A stretch of 5,330 nucleotides of DNA. It comes from Erysipelotrichaceae bacterium (GTDB lineage Bacteria; Bacillota_I; Bacilli_A; Erysipelotrichales; Erysipelotrichaceae). Both the position numbers and the translations under genes were made by a program. Below are positions 1 through 5,282 of the stretch, one piece after another. The stretch covers positions 1-5,330 of the forward strand of contig CAAEDX010000002.1 in the NCBI GenBank assembly GCA_900754715.1. Reading direction: 5' to 3'. The number at the start of each line of letters is the position of its first letter. Position 1 is the first letter of the stretch. The notes below the pieces were generated by a model. That model was not told where the DNA came from and did no database searches. It saw nothing but the letters and a program-made list of their open reading frames with translations.

Positions 1-263
1 AGATAACCGTCCAGACGACGGATGTGGCGGATCTCACAGAGCGTGCCTACATCGTACAGGTCACTGATCGCCGGATCTTCGATCGTGAGATCTTTCTGCG
101 AGACAAGCACGACCCGGCGGTCAAACTGCTGGCGTGCATCTTCGACCGCCCGCATCGACTTTTCACGCCCGACATCGATGATGACCTCCTGATTGGGAAA
201 TACGATGACGCCTCTGGTGCAGACCAGGGGTGCCCTGACATTAGTCTTTGAATCGTTATTCAT
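1..263 (-). CDS. lon: Lon ATP-dependent protease, N-terminal fragment (runs off the left edge)
   Basis: Only the first 87 codons are present; the gene continues beyond base 1. Lon (endopeptidase La) is a cytoplasmic AAA+ serine protease that degrades misfolded and some regulatory proteins. The visible part is the start of the N-terminal substrate-binding (LAN/PUA-like) domain. It shows the family's opening pattern of 'PLVCTRGVIVFPNQ' at residues 12-25 (proline-leucine, then a hydrophobic strand ending in PN), followed by 'VGREKSMRAVEDA' and a strand 'RRVVLVSQKD' near residues 49-58. No ATPase or Ser-Lys protease residues fall inside the window. The ATG at 261-263 is preceded by AAAGGAG (272-278) at 8 nt, a convincing ribosome site. 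The gene follows tig on the same strand, with a terminator-type hairpin in the 52-bp gap. I see no convincing separate promoter, so expression probably depends on read-through or on a promoter inside tig. Identity is from recognition of the N-terminal pattern. Confidence 0.9.
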   Translation of the reverse strand, partial: MNNDSKTNVRAPLVCTRGVIVFPNQEVIIDVGREKSMRAVEDARQQFDRRVVLVSQKDLTIEDPAISDLYDVGTLCEIRHIRRLDGY

Positions 264-286
264 ATCGACCGCTCCTTTCAAATGGC

Positions 287-312
287 AAAAAAGACGCGTG
301 AGCGTCTTTTTT
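287..312 (-). terminator. Intrinsic terminator-type hairpin between tig and lon, symmetrical
   Basis: The stem GACGC/GCGTC (293-297 with 302-306) closes a 4-nt loop and is flanked by six A on one side and six T on the other. The structure therefore reads as a rho-independent terminator in both directions. On the minus strand it begins 3 nt after the tig stop codon, and its U-tract ends 8 nt before the lon ribosome site. It can end the tig transcript, or act as a partial terminator that lowers lon expression within one operon. Because of the flanking A/T runs the stem could extend to 11 bp. Confidence 0.8.
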
Positions 313-315
313 CAG

Positions 316-1593
316 TTACTTACCTGCTGTTTCCTTGATAAGTTCCAACGCTTTACGCTGACGTAAGTCATAAGAAACCGCGTCATGGGAAATCAGGTTT
401 CTCACCTGTTCGATTTGCATGCTGTACTGATCGGCAATTGCCTTGAGCTCTGCTTCGATCTCCTCATCGCTGATCTCGATCTGTTCTGCTTCAGCCACAG
501 CCTCGAGGACCAGACGGACCCTTACTTTCTTTTCCGCATCCTGGCGAACCTCGCTGCGGATCTTTGCCTCATCCTGTCCGGTCACCTGGGCAAACTGCTC
601 CAGCGTGAAGCCCTGCGCGCTCAGACGCTGCGTGATCTCTCTGACCATCTCATCGGTCTCACGCTCGATCATGGCATCCGGGATCTCCACTTCCGCATTG
701 CCGAGAACCGCATCGATCACATCATTCGTGAAGTTTTCCTCATTTTCACGGTCTTTGCGTTCGGTCATGTTCTTCTTCACATATGCGCGGTAATCTTCCA
801 TTGTTTCCACGTCTTTGATCTTGGCTTCCTTGATCAGCTCATCATTTGCTTCCGGAAGCACCTTTGTCTTGATATCGTGTACCGTAACTTTGAACACGAC
901 CGGCTGTCCTGCCAGATCAGCGACTTGATAGTTTTCCGGGAAAGTGACGTTGATGTCTTTTGTTTCTTCTTTGGCCATGCCGACGAGCTGTTCCTCGAAG
1001 CCCGGGATGAATGCGCCGGAACCGATCTCCAGCGGATAGGACTCGCCTTTGCCGCCTTCGAACGCAACACCGTCCTTGAATCCTTCAAAATCGATCACTG
1101 CAGTATCGCCATTCTCCACGGTACCTTCTTCCTTTACGACCAGATCGGCATAGCGCTGCTGCAGACGCTCAACTTCCCCATCGATATCCTTCTGCGTCAC
1201 GCGCGTTGCCTTCTTTTTGATCGGAAGGCCCTTATATTCACCAAGCTTGACTTCCGGCTTTACCGCACAGATGAACTTCAGGATGGCCTTCTCCTCATTG
1301 AGCTCATCGATGCGCAGTTCCGGACGGTCCACCAGCACCAGCTTATGTTCGTCCACTCCGTCGCTGAGCACGTCATTGGCGATCGCCTCAACGGCATCCA
1401 TTAAGATATTCTGCACAGGAATCTGCTTTTTAATCAGCGCCTCCGGAGCCTGGCCCTTGCGGAATCCCGGCATGTTGATGTTCTTCTTGATCTTGTTGAA
1501 TGCTTTCTTCTGCGCCCGCTTCCAGTCATCCCCTTCGACAGTCGCAACCAGTTCACCCGTTGACTTTTCTTTTAATTCCCATTTTGAACTCAT
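316..1593 (-). CDS. tig: Trigger factor, ribosome-associated chaperone / prolyl isomerase
   Basis: Trigger factor binds ribosomal protein L23 at the peptide exit tunnel and shields nascent chains in the cytoplasm. All three domains are visible in 425 residues, the usual length. The N-terminal ribosome-binding domain carries the signature loop GFRKGQAP at residues 43-50. The FKBP-type peptidyl-prolyl isomerase domain spans about 160-242 (from 'NGDTAVIDFEG' through 'GSGAFIPGFEEQL' to 'VFKVTVHDIK'). The helical C-terminal chaperone domain follows from about 245 to the end. An in-frame ATG exists two codons upstream (1597-1599), but AGGAGG at 1601-1606 would leave only 1 nt before it and leaves 7 nt before the ATG at 1591-1593. 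I therefore start at 1593 (MSSKWELKEK). The gene begins 21 nt after the upstream helical protein's stop codon and is probably cotranscribed with it. The same neighbourhood logic as ysoA-tig in Bacillus applies, but clpX does not follow here. Confidence 0.97.
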   Translation of the reverse strand: MSSKWELKEKSTGELVATVEGDDWKRAQKKAFNKIKKNINMPGFRKGQAPEALIKKQIPVQNILMDAVEAIANDVLSDGVDEHKLVLVDRPELRIDELNEEKAILKFICAVKPEVKLGEYKGLPIKKKATRVTQKDIDGEVERLQQRYADLVVKEEGTVENGDTAVIDFEGFKDGVAFEGGKGESYPLEIGSGAFIPGFEEQLVGMAKEETKDINVTFPENYQVADLAGQPVVFKVTVHDIKTKVLPEANDELIKEAKIKDVETMEDYRAYVKKNMTERKDRENEENFTNDVIDAVLGNAEVEIPDAMIERETDEMVREITQRLSAQGFTLEQFAQVTGQDEAKIRSEVRQDAEKKVRVRLVLEAVAEAEQIEISDEEIEAELKAIADQYSMQIEQVRNLISHDAVSYDLRQRKALELIKETAGK

Positions 1594-1600
1594 GTTCATA

Positions 1601-1606
1601 CCTCCT
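1601..1606 (-). promoter_or_regulatory. tig ribosome binding site that decides the start
   Basis: A full AGGAGG lies 7 nt upstream of the ATG at 1591-1593 and 1 nt upstream of the alternative ATG at 1597-1599. Only the inner ATG has workable spacing, so the two-codon extension (Met-Asn) is very unlikely to be translated. Confidence 0.85.
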
Positions 1607-1614
1607 GCATCTTT

Positions 1615-2352
1615 TTATCCGAATGAGCATTCATGCCTCTCCAATAATAATTCGTAATCTGCGTCAAATGACAGTCCGTGTTCCTGCAGGAAACGATCGA
1701 AAGCCTCTGCGCTCTGCACTGCCTGAAACACATAGTCCGCAACGGCCATGGCCAGCATCAGACTCTCTGATTCATCTATATCCTCTGGCAGCCGCAGATA
1801 TGCTTCCTGCATCAGCGTTTCGACACAGAAAGTCAAAAACGACGGATCTTCGTTTTCAAACCATTCCCGCAGATGCGACACGGCCTGATTCACGCCATCG
1901 CTTTGTCCCGGCAGGGTCAGCGCGCAAGGAACGAAACGGTACTCCAGGCCCTCGCGCTCCATCACGAACTCCTCGCTTACCGACTGTTCGATCAGCGCTT
2001 CGATCAAGAATGCCTTCACCCAGTCGTTGCACGCCGTCCGCAGCGCTTCCCGCACTTCATCCACATGATTGCGAATATTACTTTTTCTCAGCTGTTCAAC
2101 CGCCTGAAACTGCTCATCGATGGAACCCTTCAGCAAATCCCCAATATCTTCCACTGTGCTGCAGCGCACTTTTTCCTGTGCTCGCAGCTGAGAGCGGCAG
2201 AGGTTGTACTTTGCGATGATACGCTCCTCATATTCCTTTGGGATATACGGCATGGAAAGCTCCTCCTCCAGAAGCTTCATCGCTTCTTCAAAGCAGCCCC
2301 TTTTCATTTCATTTTCCACACGGTCCAGAATCGTATCATAATAGCTGTTCAT
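1615..2352 (-). CDS. Helical TPR-like protein of unknown function (DUF3196-like)
   Basis: A 245-residue soluble protein with no signal peptide or membrane segment. The sequence reads as a chain of amphipathic helices. The N-terminus has a TPR-like helix pair (residues 1-30, ending 'FEEAMKLLEEEL'), followed by the short motif MPYIP at 34-38 and then further charged helices to the C-terminus. This pattern, with an MPYIP-like turn after the first helices, matches my recollection of the DUF3196 family, which has a Mycoplasma pneumoniae member of known fold. That assignment is recall, not a search result. The ATG is preceded by GGGAGGA (2356-2362). The gene is first in the operon and tig follows after 21 nt. 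In Bacillus a different TPR protein, YsoA, sits in the same place before tig, so a role linked to protein folding or quality control is a reasonable guess from position only. No catalytic motif is seen. Confidence 0.85.
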   Translation of the reverse strand: MNSYYDTILDRVENEMKRGCFEEAMKLLEEELSMPYIPKEYEERIIAKYNLCRSQLRAQEKVRCSTVEDIGDLLKGSIDEQFQAVEQLRKSNIRNHVDEVREALRTACNDWVKAFLIEALIEQSVSEEFVMEREGLEYRFVPCALTLPGQSDGVNQAVSHLREWFENEDPSFLTFCVETLMQEAYLRLPEDIDESESLMLAMAVADYVFQAVQSAEAFDRFLQEHGLSFDADYELLLERHECSFG

Positions 2353-2380
2353 AGGTCCTCCCAGCGACTAAACATACAAT

Positions 2381-2409
2381 AATATATCATACCTCAAACA
2401 TTTCCGCAA
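2381..2409 (-). promoter_or_regulatory. Sigma-A-type promoter of the helical protein-tig(-lon) operon
   Basis: On the minus strand a -35 box TTGCGG (2404-2409) is followed after exactly 17 bp by a -10 box TATATT (2381-2386). The -10 box is preceded by TG one base away (TGATATATT), an extended -10. The start of transcription would fall near 2374, giving a leader of about 20 nt before the first gene's ATG at 2352. I see no CIRCE or CtsR heptad repeat near it, so heat-shock control of the classical kind is not evident. Confidence 0.65.
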
Positions 2410-2430
2410 TTCCTATTTCCCAAACCTGAA

Positions 2431-2511
2431 GTGAAAAAGCAAATGCGGCGTCAAGAGGGCCGAAATTGCATTTATCCTCCACAAAATAAAGCGCATTTGC
2501 TCTTCTTTCAC
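2431..2511. repeat. Imperfect inverted repeat with alternative pairings
   Basis: AGCAAATGCG (2438-2447) is the exact complement of CGCATTTGCT (2492-2501), and GTGAAA (2431-2436) is the complement of TTTCAC (2506-2511). The arms differ only by a few unpaired bases (2437 against 2502-2505). Together they form a 16-bp stem around a loop of about 44 nt. A second copy of the GCATTT arm (2468-2473) can pair with the same left arm (AAATGC, 2441-2446), so two mutually exclusive folds are possible. On the minus strand the loop carries GGAGG (2476-2480), then ATG (2469-2471) and a six-codon ORF. The element lies upstream of the tig-operon promoter and downstream of the exporter operon. It could be a structured RNA, a dispersed palindromic repeat, or a 3'-end element. 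I cannot choose between these from one copy. Confidence 0.6.
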
Positions 2512-2526
2512 GCCTTATTATCTTTG

Positions 2527-2583
2527 TTCAGATCTGGATGTCTCGCTTTTAGGCTCGATGAGCCTGATAAGATCCTCGCTGAA
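2527..2583. repeat. Second imperfect hairpin built around a perfect 6-bp stem
   Basis: The core is AGGCTC (2551-2556), a 3-nt loop, and GAGCCT (2560-2565). Flanking segments also pair: CTT with AAG (2546-2548/2569-2571), GGAT with ATCC (2536-2539/2572-2575) and TTCAG with CTGAA (2527-2531/2579-2583). This gives a long stem with internal loops. With the neighbouring inverted repeat and the exporter terminator it fills most of the gap at 2353-2637, which holds no gene I can support. Confidence 0.45.
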
Positions 2584-2629
2584 AAAAAGATGCCAGCCTG
2601 GTCTATCCCAGATTGACACCTCAGGCAGC
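2582..2629 (-). terminator. Probable intrinsic terminator of the exporter operon
   Basis: On the minus strand, 8 nt after the permease stop codon, GCCTG (2622-2626) can pair with CAGGC (2596-2600). An extra GC/GC pair lies outside a small internal loop, and a run of seven T follows (2582-2588). The 21-nt loop and the few bases between stem and T-run make it a moderate rather than strong terminator. It overlaps the foot of the second hairpin by two bases. Confidence 0.5.
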
Positions 2630-2637
2630 CTGTGCTG

Positions 2638-3816
2638 CTATTTCGTAAAGATGATTCGTTCTGAATGAAACATGCGCGTCAAGACAAAGATGAGGACGAC
2701 CGTATACAGAAGATTGCTGATGACGCACACGCTCATATTGACAAGGCTGAAATCAAATGAGAAGATGCCGCTCATGCACTGCACGCTGCTGTACAGCGGG
2801 ATCAGATACATGACCGTCTCGCTCTGCGCGCTGCCAAACATCGAAGTGACCCCGACCACCATGGCGATCATCATCAGCGGCAAGACAAGCGTCTGCGCCT
2901 CCTTGATCGTCTTGGCAAAAGCGCTGATGATCGAGATCAGCGCGATCAGGAACAACACGGTCGACAGGATGACCAGACCCAGCATCACATAGTCTGCCGC
3001 GCCATACACATTCATGTTGACTTCCATGCCGCCCATGAGCTTAGGCATCGACAGCAGGATGCCCACCGTGGAAGAAAGGCCGCTGAGCAAGGCGATGATC
3101 GAAAGCGAGAAGATCTTTCCCAGAGCCAGCTCGCTGCGGCGGATCGGCGTCACCAGGATGGTCGCGATCGTACCGCGCTCTTTCTCTCCGGCGATCGATT
3201 CGGGTGCGATCGCCATACAGCCGGAAAACAGAAAGACAAGGATCAGCAGCGGCATCATCGACGACATCGTCATGCCTGCCAGATCACGGTCATCCGCAAG
3301 ATCATATCCTTCCTGTCCGCGGTTGATATCAAAAAGATTGGTCAGCGACGATTCATACTGATCCAGCAGACCTTGCACCTGTTCAAAGGCAGTGGATGAA
3401 TCTGTGCTTGCAGAATTATAATAAATCTCAACATTCGGCGCGTCATCTCCCTGTGAAGCATCGTAAGCGGCTACTGCCGCATCAAAGTTTTCCGGGAAGA
3501 TGATGAGCAGATCAAGCTCTTCCTGCTGGATCGCATTCAGCGCATCTGCCTCTTCCTCCGTGCCGATCTCTTCTGGCTGCAGCCCCGCCTGTGCAAAGAG
3601 CTCTTTCATTGAATCTGACAGCTCCACCGTACGGATCCTGGGCTGGAAATCATCAGCCACATTGAGCTGACTACCCAGTGCATCACCCATAAAGCTATAT
3701 AAAATATAGATCATGAGGCCCGGCAGCAGCAATGTCGTCAGGCACATGCGGCCATCCTTGAAGAATCTCGCCAGCTCCTTCTTCATGATCGTCCAGATGC
3801 CCTTACCCACGATCAT
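2638..3816 (-). CDS. natB: ABC-2 type permease, NatB-like (exporter membrane subunit)
   Basis: The membrane half of an ABC exporter; B. subtilis NatB pairs with NatA in Na+ efflux, but the substrate here is not known. The 392 residues show the family plan. A cytoplasmic N-terminus (IWTIMKKELARFF, 8-19) precedes TM1 at about 24-43, then comes a large extracytoplasmic domain at about 45-180 rich in Asp/Glu. A five-helix membrane bundle follows (about 184-203, 232-255, 277-299, 307-327, 361-381). The cytoplasmic motif AGEKERGT (209-216), followed by 'LVTPIRRSELALGK', is characteristic of NatB-type ABC-2 permeases. I choose the ATG at 3814-3816 (MIVGKGIWTI), which overlaps the end of the ATPase gene by 14 nt, as expected for translational coupling, with GCAGGTG just before it. 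A longer reading from 3864 adds 16 residues not expected in the family. An inner ATG at 3786 would cut off the conserved IWTI. Confidence 0.88.
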   Translation of the reverse strand: MIVGKGIWTIMKKELARFFKDGRMCLTTLLLPGLMIYILYSFMGDALGSQLNVADDFQPRIRTVELSDSMKELFAQAGLQPEEIGTEEEADALNAIQQEELDLLIIFPENFDAAVAAYDASQGDDAPNVEIYYNSASTDSSTAFEQVQGLLDQYESSLTNLFDINRGQEGYDLADDRDLAGMTMSSMMPLLILVFLFSGCMAIAPESIAGEKERGTIATILVTPIRRSELALGKIFSLSIIALLSGLSSTVGILLSMPKLMGGMEVNMNVYGAADYVMLGLVILSTVLFLIALISIISAFAKTIKEAQTLVLPLMMIAMVVGVTSMFGSAQSETVMYLIPLYSSVQCMSGIFSFDFSLVNMSVCVISNLLYTVVLIFVLTRMFHSERIIFTK

Positions 3817-4585
3817 CACCTGCAGCTTTCTGATAAATATCAAAGAACACATCTTCCAGATCATCTGACGCAGTCAACGCCGAAAGCGTGTCACAGACCG
3901 CCATGCGGCCATTGACGATGATCCCGACCCGATCACACAGCTTTTCGACCAAAGAGAAGATATGCGTAGATAAGATGACCGTCTTTCCCTGGCGGCGCAG
4001 TTCCATCAGAAAATCAGTAACGGTGCGCGCCGTCAGCACATCCAAGCCATTGGTCGGCTCATCGAAGATGATGATGTTTGGATCATGCAAGATCGAGATG
4101 ACGATCGATACTTTCTGCTTCATGCCGGTAGAAAGGTTGGCCACCTTCACCTCAGCAAATTTTTCAATGCCGAAGCGCGCGAACAATTCCTGCTTGCGCT
4201 GCTTTGCCAAAGCGCCATTCATCTGATGCAGATCCGCGAAAAAATCAAACAACGCGCTGGGCGTGAAGAATTCCTCCAGCTTCAGCTCACTGGTCAGAAA
4301 ACCGATCTTCTTCCGCACCTGATCCGGCTGCTTCACCACGCTGATGCCATCCACCATCGCGTCCCCTTCATCCGGACGGATCAATGTCGCGAGCATACGC
4401 AAAGTGGTCGTTTTACCAGCCCCGTTCGGGCCAAGCAGCCCAAAGATCTCTCCCTCATACGCGGTAAACGACAGATGATCGACCGCACGGATCTTCTTCT
4501 CATGCGTCCTTTCGATCTTCTGTTGCCGCCGGGAGAGCGTAAACGTCTTGCACAGCCCGTTTACCTTCAGGATTTCCTTTTTCAT
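3803..4585 (-). CDS. natA: ABC exporter ATPase, NatA type
   Basis: The cytoplasmic ATP-hydrolysing subunit that drives the adjacent NatB-like permease. The 260 residues contain Walker A GPNGAGKT (52-59), the ABC signature LSTGM (151-155), Walker B IIIFDE (171-176) with catalytic E176, the D-loop LDV (181-183) and the H-loop histidine H208. The basic insert at about 18-32 (RRQQKIERTHEKK) before 'AVDHLSF' is typical of NatA proteins and sets this apart from generic drug-efflux ATPases. The canonical Q-loop glutamine is not obvious: the region reads IGFLTSELKL (94-103). The ATG at 4583-4585 has GGAGGA (4594-4599) at 8 nt. The gene is first in the operon and overlaps the permease gene by 14 nt. 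Expression is probably set by the promoter with the G-tract spacer just upstream. Substrate (sodium, antimicrobial peptide or other) cannot be told from sequence. Confidence 0.92.
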   Translation of the reverse strand: MKKEILKVNGLCKTFTLSRRQQKIERTHEKKIRAVDHLSFTAYEGEIFGLLGPNGAGKTTTLRMLATLIRPDEGDAMVDGISVVKQPDQVRKKIGFLTSELKLEEFFTPSALFDFFADLHQMNGALAKQRKQELFARFGIEKFAEVKVANLSTGMKQKVSIVISILHDPNIIIFDEPTNGLDVLTARTVTDFLMELRRQGKTVILSTHIFSLVEKLCDRVGIIVNGRMAVCDTLSALTASDDLEDVFFDIYQKAAGDDRG

Positions 4586-4612
4586 AACCCCTGTCCTCCA
4601 TTAAACAATCTC

Positions 4613-4621
4613 ATCATAACA
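4613..4621 (-). promoter_or_regulatory. Alternative extended -10 element before the exporter operon
   Basis: On the minus strand TGTTATGAT forms an extended -10 (TG, one base, TATGAT) 28 bp upstream of the ATPase start. No -35 box is seen 17 bp upstream. It overlaps a small palindrome, ATCAT-AAC-ATGAT (4613-4625). It could be a second, G-tract-independent start of transcription, or part of an operator. Confidence 0.3.
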
Positions 4622-4635
4622 TGATTATGGTAAAT

Positions 4636-4666
4636 ATCATACCCCCCCCCCGAGATTTTCTGTCAA
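4636..4666 (-). promoter_or_regulatory. Exporter promoter with a poly-G spacer (candidate phase-variable switch)
   Basis: On the minus strand a perfect -35 box TTGACA (4661-4666) is followed by a -10 box TATGAT (4636-4641). The spacer is 19 bp, 2 bp above the optimum, and consists of 9 mixed bases followed by ten consecutive G that touch the -10 box. Transcription would start near 4629, giving a leader of about 44 nt before the ATPase ATG. Loss of two G would give the ideal 17-bp spacing. Spacer homopolymers that switch promoters by slipped-strand mispairing are established for Neisseria porA (poly-G) and opc (poly-C). Confidence 0.65.
4642..4651. repeat. Homopolymer tract of ten C (ten G on the minus strand)
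   Basis: An uninterrupted (C)10 run, the longest G/C homopolymer I see in the window. It lies entirely inside the spacer of the exporter promoter and abuts the -10 box. Runs of this length are prone to replication slippage, so its length in a population may vary. Confidence 0.95.
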
Positions 4667-4669
4667 GCC

Positions 4670-4706
4670 GGATCGGCATGATTTTTTCATGATTTCAGAT
4701 CGATCC
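4670..4706. repeat. Nested inverted repeats just upstream of the exporter -35 box
   Basis: CATGA (4677-4681) and TCATG (4687-4691) form a palindrome around five T. Outside it, GGATCG (4670-4675) is complementary to CGATCC (4701-4706). The pair begins 3 bp upstream of the -35 box, a typical place for a regulator to bind. It could equally be chance in an intergenic stretch; no known operator consensus is matched. Confidence 0.35.
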
Positions 4707-4881
4707 ATCCCACACAGATATATAAAATGAGCCAATGCGCGTACGAGCAGCACGAGGAGAAAGAAGATCGAACCTTCAGCTGATGATGAGATCATTGAGG
4801 GAGCACCTGACTGGTGTCCATCAATGCAAAATGGAAGAGAAACACAAAAAGGGTTTAAAGTGCTCTAGGATCATGCAAACG
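4707..4881. other. Rest of the intergenic stretch between the acidic protein and the exporter
   Basis: The whole gap at 4586-4881 is 296 bp. Its left part holds the exporter promoter, G-tract and palindromes. The right part has no gene I can support. It has a small hairpin-forming CACC/GGTG pair near 4805-4820 but no T-run strong enough to call a terminator for the acidic protein gene. A 52-codon minus-strand reading from 4795 to 4637 with one hydrophobic stretch is discussed among the rejected items. Confidence 0.5.
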
Positions 4882-5247
4882 CTAACCTTCATCACAAGCC
4901 AGATCTTCAAAACGCAAATGCATCATGCTTTTGATCTTGGCGATATCCGCTTCCATCACATCACAATCAGGAATGATATCTTTGAACTTGCCGAAATGCT
5001 CGTATTGGTAGATCCAATATGTCATTTGTTCTTCGATTCGCTCCTCAAGATTATTATGTTCCAACTCAAACAAACCACAGGCAATAAAGGCCTGCATCAG
5101 TTCATACTCTTCATAGTCAAAGAACAAAATAGTGTAATCAATTGCAAAATGGCTACCATATGAAATGGGATTTTTATCCGGTTCTTGGGCATTCATGCAA
5201 TCATATATCAATTCTTTCATTTCTAAATATGAATCTACTTTTTCCAT
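4882..5247 (-). CDS. Small acidic hypothetical protein
   Basis: I do not recognise this 121-residue protein. It has no signal peptide, membrane segment or catalytic motif. It is strongly acidic (28 Asp/Glu against 9 Lys/Arg by hand count) and rich in aromatic residues, with a stretch of Phe/Tyr at about 40-48 (ILFFDYEEY) and Trp/Tyr at 77-82 (YWIYQY), then a Met-rich C-terminal helix. Small, acidic, aromatic-rich proteins in A+T-rich islands are often immunity proteins or antitoxins, but no toxin partner is visible here, so this is only an analogy. The ATG at 5245-5247 has AAGGA (5259-5263) at a rather long 11 nt. Its DNA is markedly richer in A+T than tig or the exporter, which suggests a separate origin. 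It ends 296 bp before the exporter gene and is probably a separate transcript. Confidence 0.7.
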   Translation of the reverse strand: MEKVDSYLEMKELIYDCMNAQEPDKNPISYGSHFAIDYTILFFDYEEYELMQAFIACGLFELEHNNLEERIEEQMTYWIYQYEHFGKFKDIIPDCDVMEADIAKIKSMMHLRFEDLACDEG

Positions 5248-5265
5248 TTGTTCCGAAATCCTTCC

Positions 5266-5282
5266 TGATAATTATCATTATA
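5266..5282 (-). promoter_or_regulatory. Perfect 12-bp palindrome overlapping a -10 box before the acidic protein
   Basis: TGATAATTATCA (5266-5277) is perfectly self-complementary. On the minus strand it directly follows, and by one base overlaps, a consensus -10 box TATAAT (5277-5282). No good -35 box is seen at 16-18 bp. The palindrome is like a shortened Fur or PerR box (TGATAAT-n-ATTATCA lacking the centre), and its place between -10 box and ribosome site suits a repressor. The family of the regulator is a guess. Confidence 0.4.

Noticed and set aside
385..1404. Long plus-strand open frame opposite tig (339 codons)
   Set aside because: It is antisense to a clear trigger factor gene, Leu/Phe/His-rich as expected for a reverse-frame shadow, and has no ribosome site or recognisable family.
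1500..2382. Two plus-strand open frames opposite the helical protein (1500-2219 and 1873-2382)
   Set aside because: Both are antisense to a gene with a good promoter and ribosome site, and their composition (Pro/Arg/Ser- or His/Phe/Leu-rich) is that of shadow frames.
2431..2616. Plus-strand 61-codon reading frame starting with GTG
   Set aside because: It has no ribosome site, runs through both inverted repeats and the terminator, and its composition follows from those structures. It is more likely a by-product of the repeat element than a gene.
3817..3864. Sixteen-residue N-terminal extension of the permease
   Set aside because: It lies inside the ATPase coding region. The family begins near IWTI, and the ATG at 3816 with GCAGGTG gives the usual short overlap.
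4637..4795. Minus-strand 52-codon reading frame with a hydrophobic stretch (SIFFLLVLLVRALAHFIYL), ending in the G-tract
   Set aside because: The ribosome site is weak (AGGTG), the frame runs through the consensus exporter promoter, and no family is recognised. It could be a gene remnant, but the promoter reading explains the 3' part better.
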